Shown: positions 9,482 through 19,304 of the stretch, piece by piece | Position numbering within the stretch: position 1 is the first letter of the stretch | Layout of the letters: every line of letters begins with the position of its first letter | From: Mycolicibacterium madagascariense | Lineage (GTDB): Bacteria; Actinomycetota; Actinomycetes; Mycobacteriales; Mycobacteriaceae | DNA: 64,000 nucleotides | Reading direction: 5' to 3' | Assembly: GCF_010729665.1 (NCBI RefSeq) | Contig: NZ_AP022611.1 | Span: 62,001 to 126,000 of the forward strand | Notes under the pieces: model-generated | The model's input: only the letters and a program-made list of their open reading frames with translations | Told to the model about the DNA's origin: nothing | Databases searched by the model: none | Position numbers and translations under genes: made by a program

Positions 9482-9669
9482 GGCCGGGCATTCACCGCAG
9501 GTTGTGTGAAAGCAACGCCGTCTGCGTAGCCCTTGCGCCCGACGTCTTCGATCTCGACGAGGACGGCATCGCGGTGCCGTTGGTCGCCGAACTGGACGAA
9601 TCTCAGGAGGACCCGACCCGGATGGCGGTCGACGGTTGCCCGCGGGCCGCCGTCTTCGTCCGCCGATGA
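9478..9669 (+). CDS. [3Fe-4S] ferredoxin
   Basis: Small 63-residue ferredoxin, the likely electron donor of the preceding P450. Ligands fit the mycobacterial P450-associated type: Cys10 and Cys16 (C-x5-C in LCESNAVC) and a distal Cys in GCPRAAV. The middle reads APDVFDLDEDG, as in the other two ferredoxins of this window. The GTG start at 9478 overlaps the P450 stop (GTGA). The N-terminus is slightly atypical (RPGIHRRLC instead of the MRVxVDxxxC pattern). Confidence 0.88.
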   Translation: MRPGIHRRLCESNAVCVALAPDVFDLDEDGIAVPLVAELDESQEDPTRMAVDGCPRAAVFVRR

Positions 9670-9764
9670 GTGATCGGGTGTGGACGCGCCGTCGGCGGCA
9701 CGGCCAGACCGGGCCACCGGGATGCTTACGACCAACGCGGTAGCCGCGAGATTGAGATTGGTAC

Positions 9765-11375
9765 ATGGAATTCGACTACATCATCGTCGGCAGCGGGGCT
9801 GGCGGATCAGTCCTGGCGAGCCGACTCAGCGCCGACCGGGGGAGCCGAGTCCTGATTTTGGAGGCCGGTGCCTCCGACCGCGGCCCCGTTCACCGGGTTC
9901 CCAAGGGCTTTGCGTTCACCATGACCGACCCGAAGTTCACAACCAGCTATGTCACCGAACCGTCGCAGCCGGGCAGCCCTGGTGACACCTGGTTTCGGGG
10001 CCGCGTGGTAGGGGGTTCGACCACGATCAACGGTTTGGTGTGGAACCGCGGCTGGCGGCCAGACTTCGACCGCCTCGAGGCCGAGGGAAACTCTGGCTGG
10101 GGATGGCAGACGTTCCTGGGTGCCTATCGCGACCTGGAGAACTTCCGCGCCGGCGTGCCGACCCAACCCGGCCTGCACGGCCGCGGCGGACCCGTCGACG
10201 TCGAGATGGCCCTGCCCGCCGAGGAAGTGTGCGAGGCGTTCCTCGGCTCGGCAGCCGCGGTGGGTATGCCACGGACCGCCGACGTCAACGGATCCGACGA
10301 CGACCGGGCGGGCTACGCGCAATTCTCGACGCGTCGGGGTCTGCGTGTGAGCGCCTCCAGTGCACACCTGCGTCCATCCCTGCGACGGGACAACCTAACC
10401 CTGGTCACCGGCGCGACGGTTCAACGCATCCTGTTCGAGGGCAAGCGCGCCGTCGGAGTACTCGTTGACCAGGGTGGACGCCGCCGCGAATACCGTGCCG
10501 CCAGGGAAGTGCTGGTATCCGCCGGGGCGTTGGAGTCGCCCTTATTGCTTGAGCGCAGTGGGATCGGGCGCGGCGACGTCCTCCAGGCTGCAGGCATCGA
10601 GCAACGCGTGGAGAGCCCCAACGTGGGTGAGCGCATGTCCGAACATCGCGGGCTGCGATTCATGTACCAGGTCAAGGGCGCCAAAGGATTCAATCACCAA
10701 GTCAACTCACAGCGTGATCAGCTGCTGACCGGGGCGAAGTTTCTGCTGACTCGACGCGGCATCATCGCCCAGGGTTCAGCGAGCGTGCTGACATACTTCT
10801 CGGCTCACCACGACGCCACCCGGCCCGACGCCATCGGCTTCTTCAGCCCCATGTCGACGAAGACGGCGACCTTGCACGACAAGAAGCTCGCCACCGCCGA
10901 CGAACCGGGAATGATGGTGGCGGTCTATCCGCTGCGCCCGACCAGTCAGGGCTCCATCCACCTTCCCTCCGCCGGCGCCGGCCCGACACCGGTAGTCACC
11001 GCCAACTTCTTGTCTACCGACTACGACCGTGCACTGATTGTGGCGATGGCTCGGCGCATGCGTGAACTGTTCGCCAGTGGACCGGTCGCGCGGTTGGTCG
11101 ACGCGCCGCTGTCACCGGCGTGTGAGATGCAGGACGACGACGAACTGGTCCAGCACGCCTTGACCGCTGGGGCGAGCGGCTATCACACCTTGGGTACCTG
11201 CGCGATGGGACCAAATGACGCCGATGTGGTGGACAGCGAACTCAAAGTACGTGGCGTGGAAGGACTTCGGGTCGTCGACGCCTCGGTCTTTCCCCACCAG
11301 CCCAGCGGGAACACCTCGGCGCCGACCCAGGCGCTGGCGTGGCACGCCGCTCGACTCATCTTGGCCGATGCCTAG
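9765..11375 (+). CDS. GMC-family FAD oxidoreductase (choline dehydrogenase-like)
   Basis: Glucose-methanol-choline oxidoreductase, 536 aa, oxidising an alcohol to a carbonyl with FAD. The N-terminal dinucleotide motif is IIVGSGAGGSVLASRL, followed by the LEAG Glu that holds the ribose. GMC signature 1 is near GRVVGGSTTINGLVWNRG. The catalytic His is in GYHTLGTCAMG near residue 470, followed by the terminal QPSGNTSAPTQALAW. It lies 95 bp after the ferredoxin, in the same direction, so it could oxidise the alcohol made by the P450. A second GMC protein is encoded at 32434. The ribosome-binding site is weak. Confidence 0.92.
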   Translation: MEFDYIIVGSGAGGSVLASRLSADRGSRVLILEAGASDRGPVHRVPKGFAFTMTDPKFTTSYVTEPSQPGSPGDTWFRGRVVGGSTTINGLVWNRGWRPDFDRLEAEGNSGWGWQTFLGAYRDLENFRAGVPTQPGLHGRGGPVDVEMALPAEEVCEAFLGSAAAVGMPRTADVNGSDDDRAGYAQFSTRRGLRVSASSAHLRPSLRRDNLTLVTGATVQRILFEGKRAVGVLVDQGGRRREYRAAREVLVSAGALESPLLLERSGIGRGDVLQAAGIEQRVESPNVGERMSEHRGLRFMYQVKGAKGFNHQVNSQRDQLLTGAKFLLTRRGIIAQGSASVLTYFSAHHDATRPDAIGFFSPMSTKTATLHDKKLATADEPGMMVAVYPLRPTSQGSIHLPSAGAGPTPVVTANFLSTDYDRALIVAMARRMRELFASGPVARLVDAPLSPACEMQDDDELVQHALTAGASGYHTLGTCAMGPNDADVVDSELKVRGVEGLRVVDASVFPHQPSGNTSAPTQALAWHAARLILADA

Positions 11376-11524
11376 CCGCGGTTGTGAAGCGGGTGACCGT
11401 GCCCCGGTTGACGTGACCTACATAACTCGGCAATAATTCGAACACAATTGGTTCATGGCTTGCAACACTAGAGCCGGGGTAGTCAGCCGCCAACGCAAAC
11501 CGCACTCATGAGAACAGGACCGCT

Positions 11525-12751
11525 GTGAACATCGACTTGCAGGACCCGGAACTCTTCCGCGAAGGCGCGCCCTACGATGTCTACAAGCATCTCCGGGAAA
11601 CCGATCCCGTGCACTGGCAAGACGAAGCCGACGGGCCGGGCTACTGGGCATTGACGCGTTACGAGGACATCAAGCGCGTCGAACTCGACTCCGAGACCTT
11701 CTCCAATGAACCCACCGTGCTGATCTCCGACGTGGGCATCGCCGGAGACGAGACGCATAAGCACCTCATCTTCTCGGACGCGCCGCACCACACCGAGCAC
11801 CGTCAACTCCTCAGCAAGGAGATTGGCCTGAGCCGAATCCGCAAGGCTCGAGAGGGCATGGAGACGTTGGTCGACTCGATCATCGACGTCGTCATCGAGA
11901 AGGGCGAGGCCGATTTGGTGGTCGACTTGTCGAGCAAGATGGCCAGTTTTGCAATTGCGGACCTGATGGGCCTCGACCGCGCGGAGTCGTTAGAGATGTT
12001 CCACGCCGCAGAGATCCTCACGCGCAACGTTCCGGTCACCGAGGGGATCGGGCTTGAGGCAATAACCACGATGTTCACCCATGCGTCGCAAGCTTGGGCT
12101 CAACGGTCCGCCGATCCCCGTGATGACACGCTAAGCCGCATTGCGCACGCCGAGATCATGGGCAATCCCGTCGACGAGTTCCAGTTCCAGCTCGACTACC
12201 AACTGTTGGTGAGCGCGGGCAGTGACACTTCGCGCAACGTGCTCTCCACCGGCATGATCACCCTCTTCGAGCACCCCGAGGCCAGACAAGCTCTGCTGGA
12301 CGACCCCACCCTGCTACCCAAGGCGCTCGAAGAGATCTTGCGGTATACCCCGCCGATCATGGCGATGCGCCGAACGACGACGGCTGACACCGAAATTGGA
12401 GGGACCAAGATCGGCAAGGGTCAGAAGGTGGTGATGTACTACGGTGCCGCCAACCGCGACCCCGAGGTGTTCGACGACCCCGACACCTTCGAAATTCGCC
12501 GAAAGGTCAACCCGCACATGACCTTCGGCGGGGGACGTCATCACTGCCTGGGCGCGCACCTCGCGAGGCTCGAGCTGACCACGATGTTCTCGGCGATGCT
12601 GCGTCGCATGCCGGACATGGCGCCCATCGGTCCGGTGGACTGGCCCGAGCTGGGGACACCACCCATGGTGGGCGGCCCGGCCGGTTTGCGGGTCGGCTTC
12701 ACCCCCGGGACCCGCATCGTCGAAGACTCCGTCGCACCAATCTTCGCATGA
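11525..12751 (+). CDS. Cytochrome P450
   Basis: Class I bacterial P450, 408 aa. The heme motif is FGGGRHHCLGAHLA near residue 340, the ExxR is EEILRY, and the I-helix is SAGSDTSRN with a normal acid/alcohol pair. The start is GTG at 11525. The 149 bp upstream include a possible promoter, TTGACG (11408-11413), 18 bp, AATAAT (11432-11437), with a TCGAACA half-site at 11438. A [3Fe-4S] ferredoxin gene follows after 31 bp and an aldehyde dehydrogenase after that, consistent with a P450-to-aldehyde-to-acid sequence. The subfamily is not assigned. Confidence 0.93.
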   Translation: MNIDLQDPELFREGAPYDVYKHLRETDPVHWQDEADGPGYWALTRYEDIKRVELDSETFSNEPTVLISDVGIAGDETHKHLIFSDAPHHTEHRQLLSKEIGLSRIRKAREGMETLVDSIIDVVIEKGEADLVVDLSSKMASFAIADLMGLDRAESLEMFHAAEILTRNVPVTEGIGLEAITTMFTHASQAWAQRSADPRDDTLSRIAHAEIMGNPVDEFQFQLDYQLLVSAGSDTSRNVLSTGMITLFEHPEARQALLDDPTLLPKALEEILRYTPPIMAMRRTTTADTEIGGTKIGKGQKVVMYYGAANRDPEVFDDPDTFEIRRKVNPHMTFGGGRHHCLGAHLARLELTTMFSAMLRRMPDMAPIGPVDWPELGTPPMVGGPAGLRVGFTPGTRIVEDSVAPIFA

Positions 12752-12782
12752 CGACGCCGACGTCGGCCCAGGAGCAGCACTT

Positions 12783-12995
12783 ATGAAATTTCGCGTCGAC
12801 CTCAACGCCTGCCAAAGCATGGGCCAGTGCAGTTTCACTGCGCCGGACCTGTTTCCCCTTGACGACGACGGAGTGTTGGAGTTCGCCGAGCCAGGTGCGC
12901 AGGAGTACGTCTCGGAGGAATTGACCGCAGACGACGGGGAGCTGGCCGAGGAGGCGTCGTTCCTGTGCCCGATGCGTGCCATCAGCATGCATTGA
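12783..12995 (+). CDS. [3Fe-4S] ferredoxin
   Basis: 70-residue ferredoxin, the probable redox partner of the P450 at 11525. It begins MKFRVDLNACQSMGQC, giving Cys10 and Cys16 (C-x5-C), and the third ligand is the Cys of FLCPMRAI near residue 62. The APDLFPLDDDG segment matches the family. It sits between the P450 and the aldehyde dehydrogenase in one apparent operon. Confidence 0.9.
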   Translation: MKFRVDLNACQSMGQCSFTAPDLFPLDDDGVLEFAEPGAQEYVSEELTADDGELAEEASFLCPMRAISMH

Positions 12996-13077
12996 CCGAT
13001 CCGGGGTGGCGCACCGACCCCGCCCACCAAATGGCCGGCTGGCTGGCCGCCTTCACTACTTTCAACGAGGGAACTTG

Positions 13078-14481
13078 ATGACGACCACGACGAGCGCTTC
13101 GGTGCGGACCAGCGCCACCTACAAGACGGTTAACCCTGCGACCGGTGAGCAACTCAACGACTGGGGCCTACTCGAGGACGACCAGGCCGATTCCGCGCTG
13201 ACCCGCGCCCACGAGGCGTTTCAGGTGTGGCGATGGGTGCCGGTCGACGAGAAGATCCGACTGTTCACCAGGGTGGCCGACCTCATCGACCGCGCAGCGC
13301 CAGATCTGGCACGACAGACCGCCCTGGAGATGGGCAAGCCGGTCGCCCAGGCCACCGCCGAAGCCGGGATCTGCTCGGCGATGTTCCGTTACTACGCCGA
13401 CCGGGCTCACGACCTCCTCGCCGACGAAGCCGTCGAGCTCCCTGGTATGAGTAGAACCGTCATCCGACGCGAACCCCTTGGCGTCATCCTCGGCATCGAG
13501 CCGTGGAACGCCCCACTCTTCCAGGCGATGCGCGCCACCGCACCAAACCTCATGGTGGGCAACACCGTGCTCCTCAAACCCGCCAACATCTGCGCCGGGT
13601 CGACGCTGATGTTCGACGACCTGTTCGTCGAGGCTGGATTCCCGGCCGGGGTGTATCAGACGGTGTTGACTACTCGTCAACAGGTCCTGGGCTACATCGC
13701 CCACCCGAAGGTGCGGGCCGTCACCCTGACCGGTTCCGACGACGCAGGTTCCGTCGTCGGCGAATTGGCCGGCAAACACATCAAACCCGTCGTGTTGGAG
13801 CTGGGCGGCTCGGACGCGTTCGTCGTACTCGACGGTGCCGACGTCGCCAAGGCGGCGGCCACCGCCTCTACCTGTCGACTGTTCATCGGGGGTCAGGCGT
13901 GCGCCTTGCCCAAGCGCGTGATCGTCACCGACAAGGTGGCCGATGAATTCACTTCGTTGTACCTGGAGGCGTTCCGCAGTCAGGTCATCGGGGATCCGCT
14001 CGACCCGACCACCACCATGGGCCCACTGTCGAGCCCGTCGGCCGTCGCCGAACTACAAGCCCAGTACCAGGATGCCGTCGACCTCGGGGCGACGGTCTTG
14101 GAAAGCGGGGGACCGCTGGACCGGCCGGGCAATTACTTCAAGCCCGCCGTTCTCACCGACGTGACACCCGAGATGCGGCTCTATCACGAAGAGGCCTTCG
14201 GGCCGCTGGGTTTGATCTACCGCGTGCCCGACGCCGAAGCGGCCATCGAGCTCGCCAACGACACCAAGTACGGACTCGGTGGGACGGTGTTCTCCGAAGA
14301 CCTCGACCAGGCGGCGTATGTCGCCGCGCGTCTGGACACCGGCGGCGTGGGAATCAACGCCTGGTTGGGTGCACCGATCGACATCCCATTCGGGGGCACC
14401 AAGGCCTCAGGGGTGGGTCGCGAACTGGGCAAGACGGGCATGGACTACTTCGCCAACATCAAGACCTACGCAACGGCTTGA
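13078..14481 (+). CDS. NAD(P)-dependent aldehyde dehydrogenase
   Basis: Aldehyde dehydrogenase superfamily, 467 aa, close in layout to succinate-semialdehyde dehydrogenases; oxidises an aldehyde to the acid. The catalytic Glu is in LELGGSDAF and the catalytic Cys in [10 protein letters not shown]. The cofactor region reads IEPWNAPLF and [10 protein letters not shown] placed the start at ATG 13078 with GAGGGAA just upstream. An in-frame upstream ATG at 12976 lies inside the ferredoxin gene and is less likely. It would act after the P450 and GMC steps. Confidence 0.9.
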   Translation: MTTTTSASVRTSATYKTVNPATGEQLNDWGLLEDDQADSALTRAHEAFQVWRWVPVDEKIRLFTRVADLIDRAAPDLARQTALEMGKPVAQATAEAGICSAMFRYYADRAHDLLADEAVELPGMSRTVIRREPLGVILGIEPWNAPLFQAMRATAPNLMVGNTVLLKPANICAGSTLMFDDLFVEAGFPAGVYQTVLTTRQQVLGYIAHPKVRAVTLTGSDDAGSVVGELAGKHIKPVVLELGGSDAFVVLDGADVAKAAATASTCRLFIGGQACALPKRVIVTDKVADEFTSLYLEAFRSQVIGDPLDPTTTMGPLSSPSAVAELQAQYQDAVDLGATVLESGGPLDRPGNYFKPAVLTDVTPEMRLYHEEAFGPLGLIYRVPDAEAAIELANDTKYGLGGTVFSEDLDQAAYVAARLDTGGVGINAWLGAPIDIPFGGTKASGVGRELGKTGMDYFANIKTYATA

Positions 14482-14547
14482 TCGACGGCGCATGCCGACG
14501 ACCCGCAACGGCGTGGCCGTTCGATCTACGGAGATTGGAGACCGGTC

Positions 14548-15459
14548 ATGCACGAACCCTTGGTGCGCAACGGCACGTCTGTGCGGGGATGGTTGCGGGT
14601 GACGCTGGCGCTCATCTGCGGGCTGTCCATTTGGACCGCGACGCAGGCGAGGGCCGACGGCATGGAAACACTCATGGTCCCGTCGGCGGCGATGGGCCGC
14701 GACATACCGGTCGCATTCCAGGCGGGCGGGCCCCACTCGGTCCTACTGCTCGACGCCTTCAATGCGGCCCCGGACGTAAGCAACTGGGTCACCGCCGGCC
14801 ACGCCTTGAGTTCCCTTGCTGGCAAGGGTGTTTCGATCGTGGCGCCAGCCGGCGGAGCTTACAGTCTGTACACCGACTGGGAGGGCGACGGCGGCAAGCA
14901 GTGGGAAACCTTCCTCACCAGCGAGCTGCCAGATTGGCTCACCGCCAACAAGGGTCTGGCACCGCACGGCAACGCCGTGGTCGGGGCCTCGCAGGGTGGT
15001 ACCGCGGCGCTGACGTTGGCAGCCTTTCACCCCGACCGTTTTCGCTACGCCGGCTCGCTGTCAGGCTTCCTCACGCCTGCGGCGACCACGATGAACGGGG
15101 CCATCGCCGCGGGAATGGCGCAGTACGGCGGCGTCGACACCCAAACCATGTGGGGACCGGTGCAGCTCGGCCGATGGAACCGACACGACCCGGCGGTGCA
15201 CGTGCAACTGTTGGTCGCCAACGACACTCGGTTGTGGATCTACAGCCCCTCGACCCTGACGTGCAGCGATCCGGCGGCCATGATCGGGTACTGCGACCAG
15301 GCACAAGGGAGCAACCGCGACTTCTATCATCGCTACCGCAACGACATGGGCGGTAACAATGCCCACTTCGACCTGCCGGTCGGAGGGCAGCACGATTGGG
15401 GAAGTTGGGGTCCACAATTGGCGGCGATGTCCGCCGACCTCACCGCAACCATCAGATAG
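14548..15459 (+). CDS. MPT51/FbpD-like secreted mycolyltransferase-family protein
   Basis: Antigen 85-family alpha/beta-hydrolase with an N-terminal signal peptide (about residues 1-36, ending ATQARADG). By recognition it is nearest to MPT51 (FbpD): the stretches VPSAAMGRDIPVAF, LLDAFNAAPDVSNWVTAG, GAIAAGMAQYGGVDT and MWGPVQLGRW follow MPT51 almost word for word. MPT51 is described as catalytically inactive, with GAAQGG in place of the nucleophile motif. This protein has Ser148 in GASQGG and His282 in QHDWGSW at the Ag85 catalytic His position, while no obvious Ag85-type Glu is visible. Cys239 and Cys249 are extra. It is last in the P450 operon, 66 bp after the aldehyde dehydrogenase, not beside fbpA. 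Confidence 0.85.
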   Translation: MHEPLVRNGTSVRGWLRVTLALICGLSIWTATQARADGMETLMVPSAAMGRDIPVAFQAGGPHSVLLLDAFNAAPDVSNWVTAGHALSSLAGKGVSIVAPAGGAYSLYTDWEGDGGKQWETFLTSELPDWLTANKGLAPHGNAVVGASQGGTAALTLAAFHPDRFRYAGSLSGFLTPAATTMNGAIAAGMAQYGGVDTQTMWGPVQLGRWNRHDPAVHVQLLVANDTRLWIYSPSTLTCSDPAAMIGYCDQAQGSNRDFYHRYRNDMGGNNAHFDLPVGGQHDWGSWGPQLAAMSADLTATIR

Positions 15460-16108
15460 GCGGTCGGCCGGGAGCTGTGGGCAGCCAGATACCTCCGTTC
15501 GTCGACACCCTGCCGCCCGGACGTTGGTGGTGCGGCGGAGCGGCGGAGCCAACTTCTGACATCGACGCCCCACACCACCACACGTCGGCGGCGCAGACTC
15601 AGCATCGGTGCACCGACGGCAGGAGCGAACCGCTTCTCTCACATGCGATGACCTTCGAGCGGAGGCGGCTGGCATTCTCGGCCCGCCGGTAATTCACCTT
15701 GGCCGGCCGACACGGATACCGTCGGTGCCCGCCGCCGTCCCGGAGCGCCGCGCAGTCAGCAATCGCGTCGCGCTGCGACGGGGGAAGACGAGACCACGCA
15801 CGGCACGGGCCGAAGCAGTCCGCGGGGACACACGAAGAAGCTGGTCGGGCTTTTCTGGGCGCGGTTAGGTCCTGTCGGCCAACTGTGAGAAGACACCATT
15901 CATTGACAATTAGTGATCTGCGCCTCTAATCTAACTTCAACATTGCAGCTTGGTTGAACATCACAGGCCGACCTGCGCAGCTACCACAGCCAGACGCCGC
16001 GGCAAACCCCGGGTCCTTAGCTGCAGCAGGCCATGAGAGGGAAGTCTAGAAATTGCCCAACCCGCAGCATGGTTGTCGAACCGGCGGCCCCTCCACGGTG
16101 AGCGCCAC
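15460..16108. promoter_or_regulatory. Non-coding region with candidate promoter for the mce operon
   Basis: I see no supportable gene in about 650 bp between the MPT51-like gene and the mce operon. A near-consensus promoter is present: TTGACA at 15903-15908, 18 bp, TAATCT at 15927-15932, pointing right. This would give a leader of about 170 nt before the first yrbE gene. No attenuator or riboswitch structure was recognised. Confidence 0.5.
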
Positions 16109-16942
16109 ATGAGCGAAGTCGACTACGTCGCCGAACCGTCGACCTTCGACCGAGTCAAGGGCGGCACGCTGTGGTCCGCCACGGCGACCCGCGGCGCCAA
16201 GCCGTTCCGGGCCGTAGGCGGATTCTTCGCCATGGCGCTGGACACCCTGATACTCATCCCGCGTCGGCCATTCGCCTGGCGGGAGTTTCTCCAGCAGTCG
16301 TGGTTCGTGGCAAGGGTGTCGCTCGTGCCCACGCTGTTACTCGCCATCCCGTTCACCGTGCTCCTGGTCTTCACCTTCAACATCCTGTTGCTCGAGTTCG
16401 GCGCGGCCGACTTCTCCGGCACCGGTGCCGCCTACGGCACGGTCACCCAGATCGGTCCCGTCGTGACCGTGCTGGTGGTCGCCGGTGCCGGTGCCACCGC
16501 CATGTGCGCCGACCTCGGAGCCCGCACCATCCGCGAGGAGCTCGACGCCCTGCGCGTGATGGGGGTCAACCCCATTCAGTCCCTGGTCGTTCCGCGGGTA
16601 CTGGCCGCGACCCTGGTCGCGACCCTCCTGTCCTCGGTGGTCATCGTCGTCGGGTTGGTGGGTGGCTTCGTGTTCTCGGTGTTCGTCCAGCACGTGACAC
16701 CTGGCTCCTACATCAGCGGTCTGACCGTCATCACCCACGCCGCCGACGTGGTCATCTCCATGATCAAGGCCGCCTTGTTCGGATTGGCCGCGGGACTGAT
16801 CGCCTGCTTCAAGGGGATATCGGTCGGCGGCGGCCCGGCCGGTGTCGGCAACGCGGTCAACGAGACCGTCGTGTACACCTTCGTGGCGCTGTTCGCCATC
16901 AACATCATCGCCTCCGCCGTCGGCATCCAGGCCACGCTGTGA
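16109..16942 (+). CDS. yrbEA: YrbE-family ABC permease (YrbEA of an mce operon)
   Basis: MlaE/YrbE-type permease subunit of a lipid/steroid Mce importer, 277 aa, in the plasma membrane. It has five or six hydrophobic segments, beginning about residue 65 (FVARVSLVPTLLLAIPF), and the family motif EELDALRVMGVNPIQSLVVPR in the central loop that couples to the MceG ATPase. The C-terminus has the GGGPAGVGNAVN motif. ATG 16109 is chosen; in-frame codons upstream lack support. It opens an unbroken run of overlapping genes to 29194. Its TGA overlaps the GTG of the next gene. Confidence 0.93.
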   Translation: MSEVDYVAEPSTFDRVKGGTLWSATATRGAKPFRAVGGFFAMALDTLILIPRRPFAWREFLQQSWFVARVSLVPTLLLAIPFTVLLVFTFNILLLEFGAADFSGTGAAYGTVTQIGPVVTVLVVAGAGATAMCADLGARTIREELDALRVMGVNPIQSLVVPRVLAATLVATLLSSVVIVVGLVGGFVFSVFVQHVTPGSYISGLTVITHAADVVISMIKAALFGLAAGLIACFKGISVGGGPAGVGNAVNETVVYTFVALFAINIIASAVGIQATL

Positions 16943-17793
16943 CCGCCGCAGCACCCAGCAAGCGCCGCGCGCCGCTGACCCGACAAGCCAAGGGCTGGGT
17001 GAACGGCCTGACGCGCATCGGCACCCAGGCGCAGTTCTACTTTCAGACCGTCGGCGCCATCAAGGACGTGTTCGTCCACTACCGCATCGAGATGATTCGG
17101 TTGATTGCCCAAATGAGTTTGGGCGTCGGAGCGTTGGCCGTCATCGGCGGCACCGTGGTGATCGTTGGCTTCCTCACCTTGTCGACCGGAGCTCTGGTCG
17201 CGGTGCAGGGTTACAACCAGTTCGCCGACGTCGGCGTCGAGGCACTCACCGGGTTCGCCTCGGCATACTTCAACGTTCGACTCATCGCACCGGTCATCGC
17301 CGGAATCGCGCTGGCGGCCACCATCGGCGCGGGGGCCACCGCGCAACTGGGCGCGATGCGCATCAACGAGGAAATCGACGCTTTGGAAGTAATGGGCGTC
17401 CGTTCCATCGCCTACCTTGCGTCCACCCGTGTCGTGGCCGGCGTCGTCGTGGTCATCCCCTTGTACTGCGTGGCCGTGCTCTCGGCCTTCTGGGCCGCCA
17501 GGTTTGGCACGATCTTCATCTACGGGCAGTCATCCGGGGTCTACGACCACTACTTCAACACCTTCCTCAACCCCACCGACATCCTGTGGTCGTTCTTCCA
17601 GGCCGTCGTGATGGCAATCGTGATCATGCTTGTCCACACCTACTACGGATTCACCGCGACGGGTGGCCCGGCCGGTGTCGGCGAGGCCGTGGGACGCGCG
17701 GTACGCACGTCCTTGATCGCGGCCGTGTTCGTGGTGGTGTTCCTCTCGCTGGCCATCTACGGCCAGTCCGGCCACTTCAACCTCGCCGGGTGA
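16939..17793 (+). CDS. yrbEB: YrbE-family ABC permease (YrbEB of an mce operon)
   Basis: Second permease of the Mce transporter, 284 aa. GTG at 16939 overlaps the TGA of the first permease (GTGA), which is why I chose it. The EQ-loop equivalent reads NEEIDALEVMGVRSIAYLASTR, and the C-terminal motif TATGGPAGVGEAVG matches the partner. Hydrophobic segments begin near residue 45 (LGVGALAVIGGTVVIVG). With YrbEA it would form the membrane heterodimer. The MceA gene follows after 4 bp. Confidence 0.93.
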   Translation: MTAAAPSKRRAPLTRQAKGWVNGLTRIGTQAQFYFQTVGAIKDVFVHYRIEMIRLIAQMSLGVGALAVIGGTVVIVGFLTLSTGALVAVQGYNQFADVGVEALTGFASAYFNVRLIAPVIAGIALAATIGAGATAQLGAMRINEEIDALEVMGVRSIAYLASTRVVAGVVVVIPLYCVAVLSAFWAARFGTIFIYGQSSGVYDHYFNTFLNPTDILWSFFQAVVMAIVIMLVHTYYGFTATGGPAGVGEAVGRAVRTSLIAAVFVVVFLSLAIYGQSGHFNLAG

Positions 17794-17797
17794 CGGG

Positions 17798-19276
17798 ATG
17801 AATCGACCACACGGCACCCACCGCGTACACCCACTGTGGTGGACCGCCGCGCTCTTCGTCAGCATCACCGCGCTCGTCCTGTTGTGCGTGTCGATCTTCG
17901 CCGGCACGTTCCGTTCCTACGTACCGGTCACACTGAGCTCCGACCGAGCGGGCCTGGTGATGGAACCCGGCGCCAAGGTGAAGCTGCGTGGGGTGCAAGT
18001 CGGGCGGGTCGCAGGCATCACCGGCGGCCACGGCACGGCGAGTCTTCAACTCGAGATCGACCCCGACCAAGCCGACCGCATCCCGGCCAATGTCGGCGCC
18101 GAGATCGCGTCCACCACGGCCTTCGGCGCCAAGTACGTCGACCTCATCTACCCGGCCGACCCCAGCGTCAAGAAGATCGCCGCGGGTGCAGTCCTGCAGT
18201 CGCGCAACGTGACCACCGAAGTGAACACCGTCTTCGGCAATCTGGTCGGGCTCCTCGACCAGATCGACGTGACCAAGCTGAATTCGGTGCTGACCGCACT
18301 GTCCGACGGTGTCCGCGGCAAGGGCCAACGAATTGGGGAAGCCACCACCGCCGCCAATGAGGTGCTCCAGGCGGTCAACCCCAAGATGGACACCGTCGAC
18401 GCCGACCTCCGCTCATTCAAGGGGTTCAGCGACGCCTACAGCGCCGCCGCCCAGGAAATCTTGACCGTCTTGGACGACGGCAGCACCACGGCCACCACGG
18501 TCACCAACCACGCCAAAGACCTAGATGCGTTGTTGCTCAACGTGATCGGTTTCGCCAACGACGGCACCCAACTGGTCGCCCCCAACAGGGACAACCTCAT
18601 CAACGGGATCAACGTCCTGGAACCCACGACGAGCCTGCTCCTGAAGTATCAACCGGAATACACCTGTCTGCTGGTGGGCGCGAAGTTCCTCTACGACCAC
18701 GGCGCATACCGTGACATCGGCGGCAACGGCAGCTCTATCGTGCAGGACGGCAGCATCGGTTTCGGTGACGACGCCTACCGGTACCCGGACAACCTGCCGA
18801 TCGTCAACGCCAAGGGCGGGCCGGGCGGCAGACCGGGCTGCGGCTCCCTTCCCGACGTCAGCAAGAACATGCCCGTTCGATATCTGGTGACCGACACCGG
18901 GTTTGGCACCGGCCTGGACATGCGACCCAATCCCGGCATCGGTTTCCCCGGGCTGATCAACTACTTCCCGGTCACCAAGGGCACCCCAGAGCCGCCCAAG
19001 GTCCGTTACGAGGGTGGCCCGGCGCCCGGGCCGCCACCGGCCTACCCCGGCGGCCCGCCCTACGGTGCGCCGCTCTACGGACCGGGTGGGGTACCGCTGT
19101 GGCCCGGCGTGCCTCCAGCACCGCCGCAAGCAGACGCCGCGCCCGCGCCCGCACCTGCAGCCCCCGGCCCCGGAGGGCCCATGTTCCCCGCCGAGGCGAA
19201 CCCCGCGGCCCAACCACCGCCGCCGGACAACGCCCCCGTCGCAGCGCCCGCTGCGGAAACGCCGCCAGCATCATGA
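17798..19276 (+). CDS. mceA: Mce family protein MceA
   Basis: First of six MCE-domain proteins that build the periplasmic substrate tunnel of the importer; 492 aa. One N-terminal transmembrane segment (TAALFVSITALVLLCVSIFA) is followed by the MCE/MlaD domain at about residues 38-115, with the core GAKVKLRGVQVGRV. A long alpha-helical region and a conserved FLYDHGAYRDIGGNG-like part follow, and residues about 405-492 are rich in Pro, Ala and Gly, probably a flexible cell-wall tail. I cannot assign it to mce1-4 or another numbered cluster by eye. Confidence 0.93.
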   Translation: MNRPHGTHRVHPLWWTAALFVSITALVLLCVSIFAGTFRSYVPVTLSSDRAGLVMEPGAKVKLRGVQVGRVAGITGGHGTASLQLEIDPDQADRIPANVGAEIASTTAFGAKYVDLIYPADPSVKKIAAGAVLQSRNVTTEVNTVFGNLVGLLDQIDVTKLNSVLTALSDGVRGKGQRIGEATTAANEVLQAVNPKMDTVDADLRSFKGFSDAYSAAAQEILTVLDDGSTTATTVTNHAKDLDALLLNVIGFANDGTQLVAPNRDNLINGINVLEPTTSLLLKYQPEYTCLLVGAKFLYDHGAYRDIGGNGSSIVQDGSIGFGDDAYRYPDNLPIVNAKGGPGGRPGCGSLPDVSKNMPVRYLVTDTGFGTGLDMRPNPGIGFPGLINYFPVTKGTPEPPKVRYEGGPAPGPPPAYPGGPPYGAPLYGPGGVPLWPGVPPAPPQADAAPAPAPAAPGPGGPMFPAEANPAAQPPPPDNAPVAAPAAETPPAS

Positions 19277-19304
19277 CCGTCGACGAACCGAAGGAGGTGC
19301 AACC

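Noticed and set aside
8180..9766. Minus-strand frame of 528 codons over the first P450
   Set aside because: Shadow of the P450 and ferredoxin genes, which have clear motifs on the plus strand.
11438..11455. TCGAACA-CAAT-TGGTTCA as a second copy of the operator at 8148
   Set aside because: Only the left half agrees; two sites are too few to define a motif.
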